From positions 21,269,001-21,333,000 of the forward strand of contig CM043698.1 in the NCBI GenBank assembly GCA_023935145.1: 64,000 nucleotides of DNA, written 5' to 3'. A program made the translations under genes and the position numbers. The notes under the pieces are model-generated. The model had not been told where the DNA came from, did not search any database, and was given only the letters and a program-made list of their open reading frames with translations. Below are positions 1 to 11,300 of this stretch, one piece after another. The stretch comes from Bretschneidera sinensis (Eukaryota; Streptophyta; Magnoliopsida; Brassicales; Akaniaceae). Position 1 is the first letter of the stretch, and each line of letters begins with the position of its first letter.

Positions 1-136
1 AAGCCCAAGTTTCTCTCAAATTTGGGTTAACATGCCTAACAATTCATGTCATGAAATCACATGACTGAATTTTCTACATTTGAGCAAGTTTAGCAAATTA
101 GAGACATTTCTTCTCAACTTGTTTGAATATCATCAG

Positions 137-3100
137 GATGATCGCTCTAGAGCTGAGAGGGAGAAGGAGGAATTGGATCGTGCGATTGCACTTTCTTTGG
201 CTGAAGATTTGAAAAGACCAAATGGTAATTTTCTAATGCTTAATAGCTAGGTTAATCTACCACCACACTCATCTTTCTTTCTTTCTCTGTGTTGAATTTG
301 AGTGCTTGATTTTCAGGATATAGACGGCGAAGAGATAGTGATGAAGATCTAGCAAGGGAGCTTCAGGATAAGCTGAATTCAACTTCATATCGTCCTTATG
401 CCCCTACACATTATTATCCAAGAGGGTACAGGTAAAATTTTCTAATAATCATAGTTGTACGTTAAGCTACTTTTGGCTGCAATGCTGATTTCAGAGGTCA
501 AATGAGTTTGACAGCATGAATGTCTTTTACTTTTCCCTGTCTATCAAATAAGATGCATGATGGGTTGAGTGATTCTTAAATGATCAGTAATTTGTGTTAG
601 TTGATCTGATCAAGACTTTCTTCTCGATATATCTATATTAACTTTACACATAAGAACCAGCTTAGCATGAACAAGTTTCTGCATTAATAATGAACTAGTT
701 GACAGAATGACAATCCTGTGATGCAATTTGTTTTACATTCACGAAATTTTGATCAGGATGGTCTAGGTTGTCTATGTCTTCTTGCAGTCTTTTGATATTA
801 CTTTTTTTGGCACTTGATGCGGCATTTTTATTTTGCCATCTTACCCATCTAAAGAACAATAAAAAAAATTGCTTGTCAAACAGCCCCAGTAAAAAAAAAA
901 TCAAATGCCAGTCTGAAAGTCATTACTTTTCCTAAGTTATATTTGATTCGTCATATATGCTTATGCCTGGAACTCGCAGAATATGTGGTGGCTGTCACCG
1001 AGACATTGGATACGGCAATTATTTGGGATGCATGGGAACATTTTTTCATCCAGAGTGTTTCTGTTGTCGTTCTTGTGGTTACCCAATCACTGAGTATGAG
1101 GTAGTCTTTTACATTGGCTCCGGAGTAATAATTTTACCTCCTCATTACTGTTCCAAACTAACTTTAATATGCACTTGTTCCCTATTCTTTTACTACACCA
1201 GTTGAGTTTATGTTGTTAAATATACATGTAAAAATAAGTGTTAAAGACATGTTTCATCTAGCTCTTAACTGGTTTCTTTTTTCTGTTGATCCAAGTTTTC
1301 ATTGTCAGGGAAGGACCCATATCACAAGTCTTGTTTTAAAGAGTTGACTCATCCCAAATGTGAAGTTTGCCACCAATTTGTAAGACAGAGTACTTTCATT
1401 TAGTTTGACCATATTAATTGCTGTAGCGTTTTTCATTTAGCCAGTACTTTAATATTTCAGTTCATGTTGCACATGCTTTATTTTAACTTTGTACCTCAGT
1501 AGTAGGTTTAAACAATGGAAAAGTACTCCCTAACTAACTATTCTAAGTAAAAAAAATCTTGGCAAGAAAAGGAAAACTTGTTCTAAAAGGTTGGCTTGTC
1601 TACCTAATTGGGCATGTCAATATGTATTTATACATTTGGTCCAGGGATCAATTTGAACCTGCTCGAAAATTAAATATAAAATTTTCAATTTGTAAGATCT
1701 CTTCAACATTTCATTAATATTATGGACCGTTGCATCTGATAAGATTGAAAATAATTGAAACTATTGACATAACTTGATATTGAAAATAAAGTTTTGAGAT
1801 GGCTTTACAATTGGAATGCAATTGCACCATCATAATTATATTTATCACTAAGACATCAAATTATATCCTGTTATCATCTTGGAAGAAAGCAGGACTTCTT
1901 ATTGAGACTGGCTATGTTAGTATAGATTAGAAAAAGTGTTGTACATTTACCTTTTGTATAGGAGAAAATAATTGTAGGCAGGATCCAATGATAGTCATTA
2001 TCTGCTGTTTGGCTGACATTCTGTATCTCTTGAACTTTTGTTGTTGTCTGTACAAATCATTAGTGACTTGCGATATGAGTAGATTTTCCTTTCATGACTT
2101 TTCAGATCCCTACAAATGAAGCTGGTCTGATTGAGTATAGATGCCATCCATTTTGGTCCCAAAAATATTGTCCATCACATGAGCTTGATAACACAGCTCG
2201 CTGCTGTAGTTGTGAACGTTTGGAGGTATTTATTTGAGCTAGTTCAATAATCTTTTTTATTACAGTAGTGTTATATTCTTAACATAATAGAAAAACAAAA
2301 TGAGTACTGAAATCAAATTCTTCTACTCATAGATGTTATTGATGTTTTCTTTTCTACTTTCTCAAATGTCCCTCTTGAAGTCTTGGAATGCAAGATATTA
2401 CACGTTAGAAGATGGACGAAGTTTGTGCTTAGAGTGCATGGAATCTGCTATTATGGACACGGGTGATTGCCAACCCCTTTACCATGCAATCAGAGACTAT
2501 TATGAAGGAATGAATATGAAACTGGCTCAACAGATTCCTATGCTTCTTGTTGAAAGACAAGCACTTAATGAAGCTATCGTTGGGGAGAAGAATGTAATAT
2601 ATGATTTCTTGCTCTGTGTTTTAGGCTTTGGCCTTATGTAATTGCTCTGATTCAGTTTGAGTTGTTTCCAGGGTCACCATCACATGCCTGAGACAAGGGG
2701 TTTATGTCTTTCCGAAGAGCAGACTGTCACCAGTGTATGATATGAGACAACTGTACTTGTTAATTTGGCTCTGCAAATGGATCTGCAACTGTTGGAATAA
2801 GTTTATGACCAAGGTACCAAAAGTTTACTAACTGCTATCTGTGTTTTTGATCTGATTGCATCCAGATATCGAGGAGGCCAAGAATTGGTGGCCACCGACT
2901 TGTAGGAATGAGAACCCAACCTCAAAAGCTTACTCGGAAGTGTGAAGTTACGGCCATTCTTGTTCTTTATAGCCTTCCAAGGTAATGTTTAATCCCAATT
3001 TTTACTTATATTTTAACTTGGAGTGCAGGGAAAGAGGGTGTAAATTCATCTTCACTTTTTGTTCAAGTCTCTCTTTTGTGGTTTCGTACTTTCTTGAATT

Positions 3101-4342
3101 GTAAAGACAGGGGAAGCAATCAATTACCTCGAAACTCTTTCAAGTGTGTGCCTCTGTTATGATTTTGTTAGTATGTAAAGTCTTTTGGTATTATGTACAT
3201 ATCTGGTTCTCCAGTTGAGAATGGTAGAACATGCTATTCTACGGAATGAGAAATTGAGAATGAAATATTCACATGCAGTGATGAACTCTGATACTCCCTC
3301 ACCCATATTATTAGTCCCCTTTGAAAAAACACAAGTTTTAGGAACCATAATAAATGCATTTAAACCTTTTGACTATAACGTAATAATTATAGAAAGGGAA
3401 AATATTTTGTAACATTCAAAAAAGAAAAGCGGACTAATGATATGGGATTGAGGGAGAATATATATATTAGACTTTTAATAGTGGTGATATGAGTTCCACG
3501 TATGAAAAGAAGTAAGGACACCAATTGTGCCATGCCAATTGAATACAGATCCCACCCCTTCATATAGTGATGTTAAAGGTTACTAATAAATTTTTTATAA
3601 AAAAATTATTAAATAGAGAGTCTCTATCATATCATGATCAATCAATAATTTAATACTTTCCTACGTGAATTTGATGCTTGAAGCACATTGTGAATGGATA
3701 TATAATTCATATTGACAGTAATTAATGGTGGGTCATACAGTCATGCGGTAGCGACTTACTAACTAATGAATTTGTGGTACACTAAACATTACTCACAATT
3801 TATTTGTCCTGTCTGAAAATCTCAACTCTGGGCATTTGTACTAATTCTCACCGTTTTGACATGCTTGCTAAATGCAGATTACTAACAGGAGCAATTCTTG
3901 CCCACGAACTGATGCATGGCTGGTTACGCCTTAAAGGTAGTAAGATGCTGATCAAATCGGTACATGGAAATCATCTTTCCGAAAAACACATTTTTAGTTT
4001 CCACAATTTTCTTTTGATAACGCAGGCTACCGTAATCTTAATCCTGAGGTAGAGGAAGGCATCTGTCAAATGCTTTCATACATGTGGCTTGAATCAGAAG
4101 TATTGGCCGGATCCAGAAGTATGCCGTCTACATCAGCAGCTTCGTCATCATCCTCATCTTATAAGAAAGGGGGAAAATCCGAGGCAGAAAAAAAACTGGG
4201 TGAGTTTTTCATGCATCAAATAGAACATGATGCTTCCCCAGCATACGGTGGAGGATTCAGGGCTGCTAATGCTGCTGTTAATAAGTACGGTTTGCGTCGT
4301 ACCCTTGACCACATTTTCATGACTGGAAAATTCCCATTGTAA
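137..4342 (+). CDS. DAR2: DA1-related ubiquitin-dependent LIM peptidase (DAR2-like), 5' end missing
   Basis: Ten exons can be joined in frame: 137-224, 317-431, 980-1100, 1296-1379, 2106-2225, 2381-2593, 2672-2734, 2866-2981, 3878-3936 and 4026-4342, giving 431 codons plus stop. In order they encode a ubiquitin-interacting motif ([14 protein letters not shown]), a second weak UIM-like stretch ([12 protein letters not shown]), a LIM domain (CGGC...CFCCRSC) with an adjoining LIM-like Cys/His region, and the C-terminal zinc peptidase with HELMH and the downstream EVEEGICQ glutamates. The C-terminus ends in [13 protein letters not shown]1-family proteins are peptidases activated by ubiquitination that cleave growth regulators and limit cell proliferation and organ size. 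The serine-rich linker after WLESEVL and the sequence around it resemble DAR2 more than DA1 or DAR1; this rests on remembered family sequences. The first exon or exons, with the N-terminus and start codon, lie upstream of base 1. No damaging mutation is visible. Confidence 0.93.
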
Positions 4343-5308
4343 TACTAACATCTTGTATGACGTCTATTTCTTCACTTCATGCCAATTAGAGATATTTTTC
4401 GGCTCCTCTTAAGGATTCAACACAAATCAGAAGCTGGGGCAGCTTCTCCCCTAAAATTTTCACGGTTTTTTCTATGAGAATACTTGTTGAAAATGACTCG
4501 TCCTGGTATAATGTTATTTTTATTTTATTATTGCGTCTCATTAAAGTAATTCTTTCTGTTTGATTCTTTTTCCAGCCATAAGTTTCATGCTGCAAGAAGG
4601 CCCATAAATTATCATTACGTAGAAGCTAGGAATGATGATGCTTATAAACTCTCAATACTTTAAAAAAAAAGTGAAAGACAAAAAAGCAGGAAGATGGCAA
4701 GCTAACCAAATTCTTTATGGCACAATTTTTTGATAGCAAAACCTAGGGGATACATCAAACCAACACGATTCAGAAATTCAGAGATCAGTCACACTTGCCA
4801 TGAAGAATACGTAAGTTAAAAGTAGTAACAACTAATAACTTCATCAGCCAACTTGTTTTGCCTTGAACTCATTTAAGCCAACTTGCTTTAAGTTGGCTTA
4901 AATAGCAAACCAAACAAGGCCATTCTGATGGTAAAAACTCTGCATAATTATACATCCTTTTCACTCTGCTAGATGCCTCTGAAAAAAGAAATGACACAAA
5001 TTTCAAGCTCAGGTTGTTCAGTGAAATCTAGAAAAAGTTGAAAAAAGCTGCACATGAGATGAGCTCAAAAATGACCACCAATGAAATAAAAGACTTTGTT
5101 AATTCTGCCGACAACTCTGTCAAGTACACTTGAATTGATAATTTTTTATCATCTATCTATACATTGAAAAATTTAATACTCACGGCAGCATCATGATTTA
5201 ACCACCATGAGAAAACTAAGGAACTTAATGTGCTAGCATGCTACTCTGCTACAATTCAAATATCTCCATCTTTTGGTTGCAACCGAACACCATTGGAACT
5301 GTCAACAA
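4343..5308. other. Convergent intergenic spacer / 3' UTRs
   Basis: This is the tail-to-tail spacer between the DAR2-like gene and the carrier gene. I see no coding potential. It must hold both 3' UTRs and both polyadenylation regions. It also carries a strong hairpin at 4873-4901, listed separately. Sequence next to the hairpin (4902-4921) looks like the end of a foldback element, but I could not define a partner end. Confidence 0.6.
4873..4901. repeat. Perfect 12-bp inverted repeat with 5-nt loop
   Basis: TTAAGCCAACTT, then GCTTT, then AAGTTGGCTTAA: a perfect stem of 12 bp around a 5-nt loop. It lies between two converging genes, so it could be a 3'-end structure or the tip of a foldback transposon. 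Neither is shown by the sequence. Confidence 0.7.
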
Positions 5309-8300
5309 CTATAATCTGGCAGTAACATCTGCCAAAAGAATCTTCAGCATCTCATAAGTCATGAAGCATATTCCAACACCAGGCACTACTTTGTAGTATT
5401 CAGGCATAATCCCCCTGTACAAACCATACAAACCTTCAGTCTGGATTATGTGCCTAAAAGTACCGAAAAGACCTGTTGTGTAAACACGGGCTCTGCCACC
5501 AGCCCCTTCCAATTGCTTCCGTCTCCTCACCAGATCCAGAGGAAATGTTGCTGCATGATATACACAGAGAAAAAATGAATACACGTGCATTGTTCTTATG
5601 CAACAACTAGCAAGGTAGTCTTCTTGAAATTGAAACATGTCAACTGAACTATTAAGGTTTTGTGAACTAGTCTTTCTACTCAAGGAAAAGTAATTCATGA
5701 AAGAAAATTCTGCTCAAAAAGCCTAGTTTCATATCAAGAAGTTACAACCTAACAATCAACTTAAATACCATGAGAAATGGCATTCAATTATAGATAACAT
5801 TAAGGATAGAGGGGCCTATTGAATAACTCGTGTAGATGAGTTAAAACTTGGAACTTTTGCTTTAATAAGCATTTCTTGTAAATGAACACGAACTTCTTGA
5901 GTTCATAGATTTTTTTCCCTCAAGATGAGAATTGCATAGGGGTTGGCACCCCCTTAGTGGCCTTTATTAATACTTCTTATAAATGAAATTAAGGTGCCAT
6001 ACAATATAAGCATACACTAGCACACGTGATATCAATGCTATCATAAACAATTATGGTTGAAAAATAGTAATCTCAAACCTACCAATGCAACATATTTGAG
6101 TTCTTGCTCAGAAAGAGAATCTGAAGTCATGAGTAGCTTCTAGGATTATTCCTGTATGTAGCAATGATGCACAACCTATGATGAAGCCCAAATTCTTAAA
6201 ATATCCCAGTAACATGATGAATTGGATTATACTGCACTCACTAGCGAAATGCTAGTTTGACCTTCATATGCATGAATTTTTCTCACTATTTCTACTTTCT
6301 AATCTTTGCTTAACTCCTCGTCAGTAAATGGAAAAGAAGAATATGATATGATCAAATCCATATCTTATACAAGTGAACAAACATTTTGCTGACAAATGCA
6401 GTAGCAAGACTTGTAGATCTCCAATCCATTAGGCAAATGGCAAGGAAGCCTAAGTGAGAAGCATACCTCAATGAGGACACCTCTCACATTTGATAACTGA
6501 GAGTACAATGTTGGTTCACCTGAGAGTACTGCCACCCTATGATGAAACCAACTGCAATGCTTGGAGAGACGTTACTGAAGCAATGTTTGAGGGATCACAT
6601 TAAGTAATTATAAATGAAGGTGTGCATATTAAAAATAAGGAGTTTCTTTTCTTTTGTTGACTTCCTTACTAAAATTCTCAAATGCCACATTAAAACAACT
6701 CCAGTCTGGGTCTTTGGCTCTAAGGGTCAGTCTTGTTAGATACTTAATGCAGAGCCTGCACCACACCCTGCTTCTCTGCATCAAAAGCATAGTAAACAGC
6801 TACATGTATTAACTTTAATGTTAGATAGTGGTGTTGGCTAATCAAACAAATGCAAGTATTCCAACCAAAATACTTTTTAACTACTTGCTAATCAATATTC
6901 AATGCAGTAGTTAAAGTCGAGGATACTCCAGCAAGAATCATTATTAACCAATGGCTTATACGCTGAAACGCTAATCAAACATACACTTTCTGTTTTCTAG
7001 CAGAGTAGAACAACTGCAAAGTTATACTAGTAAGAAAATAATTCAAGAAAAATTCTAATTCACTAGTAAAACAAAACAATACAACAATGTATTAGAGTTG
7101 ATACCAACAATAACATTGAATTTCATTTGCATAGTGAACAAAATATTCTCTTCATATAAATAAGGAATTTGCAGGAAGCTTCTGATACAGCAAGTTTTAA
7201 GACTACTCACCTGTTGATGATGCTATGCCTGAAAGACTGCCACAAGCCAGACTGACCATGAAAGTAGAATCATGTGGCCTGATGCAAAGATAATGGATAT
7301 TAAATGTTAGGCTTAAAATTAGGATGCATATGGCTTTAGGATGGCATAACTGAAGCCATAAAATTGCAGTCATACTGTGAGAGTGATCACCTCTGTGACT
7401 GCCAAAAAGATCTCAAGGTCTCATACACTGAAAAGCTAATTGCAATATTGGGCCCAACACCCTACGTTAATGTCAAAAGCTTAGTTACATACACATCAAA
7501 AAGGGAAACATATGGCACAAAAAACATACAATTAATAAGGGAATCATACCAAAAGTGTTGCTCCAAGTCCCTTGTATAGGCCCAAAAGACCCTCCTCTCT
7601 GCAAATAGTTTGTAAAGCATGCCAAATACCTCGATAGTATATTGTATTTGTCTGCAATGTATGAAACTAGATGAGTTAGAAGAGAAGAAAAATACACAAA
7701 CAAAACAAACAGTTCACTAGCTCTAGGCCTCTAGCAGCAAGTTTTGAATTAGAAGCTGGTCAAACTGATGGAGAACACAAGGATAAATATTTGGGTTTTA
7801 ATGCGCTGGGATATTTTGTAATTAAGGGAGAATATGTAAGGATATTTAGGTAATTCATTATATTAGTAGTTTCTTAGATATTCTAGGATTAGGAATTAAG
7901 GATCGAGTTAATTTCTTATTTAGATTAGGTTTCCTATTCGGATGATGCTGGGTGCCTATATAAGAGCATCTCTAATAGTATTCTAGGTAGACCTGATTTG
8001 AAAATTGAATTCGATTAAGAATACCAAGTTTGGTTCTTAGGTCTACGGTCCTTTTGCCTTCTAATCAATAATATTCTCTTAGTACCATCTTTATTCTCTA
8101 TTAATATCTCTTGTATTCTTATTTTCCAACCAATTTTAGGACAAGCTCTACTTGTTCTACATAACAAACATGTCTTGACAGCTTTAGATACAAAATCAGA
8201 ATTGAACTACTATCAATCACATGAAGACCTATAGCACAATCAAGCCTTTCTAGTAAGAAGGACGGCATCAAGCCACCACGCCATCACATGCCCAAAGACT

Positions 8301-11300
8301 AAGCCAATACTATCCTGACTGATCGATCATAGACCCAAGAAGGAATAAAACACAGAAGCTAATATTGTAATACATGCATGCACAGTTATTTTTTCATAAA
8401 TATTGAAAACTGAGAAAACGGAAGACATTCTGCATACGTATTTAACCTCTCTCTAGCATGCTATGTTTAAAAGCAATAGTAAACATCAATCTAATGCCAA
8501 AAAAGGAAAAAAAATTTAACACTGAAAAGAGGCAGTAGCTATGTTCCCAAACCATGCCAATTAATGTTTTGACAACCTCACATGTGAGAATAATACAAAC
8601 TGGTAAAAAAACATAGAAAAGGCATGCCAACCATATTCTCCAAGTGTAGATTGATCTTACCTGAGCTGCAAGGCGTGTCCTTACAAGATCCAATGGATAT
8701 GTACTGGATGCAGCTGTTATTCCAGCCAAACCACCAGCTACAAAATGTACACAAAGGTTCGCACTCATATTTTCCTTACGACTTTCCAATCCTGGAATCA
8801 TATAAATGAACTGAAACACGCAAAACAAAATTTATCAAGGATTACTACAAGGACAATAAAGCTAAAAACAGAAGCCACCGTCGAATTTTAATTTACAAGA
8901 AAGGTACATATTCATAGAATGTTTTACAACCTTTTTGTAGTGTTCATATGCATAAAAGTTCACAGAAGAATAAGGTAGACGATGAGCAATCATAACCAGA
9001 TTCCCTTTCCAGAAAGCTCTACATCCTTCTTCATTAACGATACGTGATGCCTCACGCCATATGCTGGCCTTACTCAAAGTTGCAGCATCAGAGTGCATAC
9101 CTTGCACCTGCAAAAATATATGATGAGATCGACGAGGCAATTGAGACTGTGTCCAAAGTCGCATGAATCAACAATCACCAACTCATAAAATTTCGATTGA
9201 CCGGCTTGCAGTATAAACTGAAATGTCATCAACTAATAAGCGATTTTTTTTTGGAAAAAACCAAAGAAAAGATGACAAAATTACTATAACTCAGTGAAAT
9301 TAAAATTTGAACTCACCAGAACCATATTTAATGAAATAACATTTACAATTCAAATTTGCACTAGATCACAACCTTAACCACTATTTCAATAATTTCAAAC
9401 ACGCAAAGGGTCATTACCCAGTTATGTTCCAACTAATGTGGGAACCTAGGAGGGGTAACTTGGATACAGTCCTACCCTTCAGCCATTTTATCAATGAAGT
9501 GTCTGCTCTCAATAATTGAACCCTTACTTTCGCGCTTGGCAGCTCAAGACTTTTACCATTCCACCAAGCAATGGCCCCTTTGTCATATCTCACAAACAGA
9601 TTGAGATAAAACTTGGCTTCTTGTAAACAAGGACTTGTACCTAAATTATACGATGGCCACCGGTTTGCCTCAACACATAATTTATAACCTTATCAAGTAT
9701 CACATAATTTCTGCTTTTCTAATTGATGATTTTATATTTCCATAATTCGTGCATGGTCTCCCAAAAACCATAAGCAGCACTAGTACAGAACAAGTACACA
9801 CCAAAGTAATGGCGGGATAACATTACTTAGTTTTGGGTTATATGATACAAAGATTCGCTCTCATGCAATTCAGAGCATTGCTATCTTCATCCATTGAAAT
9901 CTAAAAAAGCTCTCCATAAGGTAATCATCACTTTTCCTAGAATCCTCGCACCTTTATTTTGTCTTACAAAGTAAAACTACAACCTAAAGACTACCCAACC
10001 CCAATTCATTCATATACAACCAGATCCAAGGTTCAAAGGGCTAATTTCTAGTATAATAAATCAAATTCTAAACGTCCATTCTGATACACCATCTTCAATT
10101 TTTCCAAGCTTCATATAGTGAACTGACCCAACTTTTAACAATTTCCATCCACACTATGACTCTCCCAATGCTCATTGATCTCTGAGCAAAATTGTGAATT
10201 ACCATAATGTACATCATGCAATGCCGTCCAACTCTTTCCTTTCCTCTCTTCTTAGCCTCATCCACAAACCATTCGGGTTTAATAAATTCATTAAGAGAGA
10301 AAAAGAATACAAAAGTGGAGGACAAGGTGATGAATGCATGGAAAAGGAAATATGGAGCTTTTAACATTTTGCAATATATTATGGTGATATTTTAGGTAAG
10401 GAAATTAGGTACTTTATTTATGGTTTTTAGATGGTTTCCTTTGGATCACGTTCCTCTCCATTTAAGAATTAAAATGGAGGTCCAGTTCATGGTGAGATTA
10501 AATGTCACATTGACAAATTTGGATTCGAATATTCTCCATTTGATGATGTGGTATTCAATCTCACCATAAACTTGACACCATTCAATTTTCAAATGGAGAG
10601 GATCGTGATCTGTTTCCTTTTATGTTTATGTTTGTGCTTATAAATATGAGCACTCTGTTTTGTTAAGCTGGAGGCATAGATTGACGAATTACACTTAGTG
10701 TTGATTCCTCCATCTTTATGCCCTAACTATCAGTATCATCTCTCTAGTGTTCTTTGTGTTCTTCCTAGTATCTCTTGTCTCCTTTGTGTTCTACATCAAG
10801 TGGTATAACAGCTAAACACTGGCAAATTTTTGCTTCACCTACAAACACTAGTCGCCGGCTGAGCACCCCTACCAGTCACTTCCTCTCTGCACCGGCTAAC
10901 CTTCTATATTTTCCGGCCAGCCCACTTTCTTATCTTTTCTTTTTTCTCACTTCCTCCACTAGCTCCCTATTTCTCCTCTATTCCTCTTTTGTTTCATCTT
11001 CTTCCTCCATCTCAGTTTCTCTCTCAACTATTCCTATCCTCACTTTCTATTTGCAGCTTAATTTTCCTCTCTGCTCAACCCTCAGAAAAAGAAGACCCTA
11101 ATTTGGTAGCCAGCTGCCCCCGCCCCTGCCCCTGCCCTTTGACCATTGACTGTTGACATTTAGCTTTTTGTGCAGAAGAAAATTTCCAGGTTTTTTTAAT
11201 GATTTCTTCCAATTCTGATTTTATGTATTAAAAAAAGAAAAATAAAACAAGACTAGAAGAAAAAAAAAAGAGAGAGAGAAGCAAAGAGAAAAATAATGTG

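Noticed and set aside
9511..9566. A functional tRNA gene
   Set aside because: A-box and B-box-like sequences are present, but no acceptor stem or anticodon arm can be formed; a SINE fits better.
10095..10367. Minus-strand open frame beside the non-autonomous LTR element
   Set aside because: I tested whether it continues the LINE remnant across the LTR insertion, but no convincing LINE motif is present.
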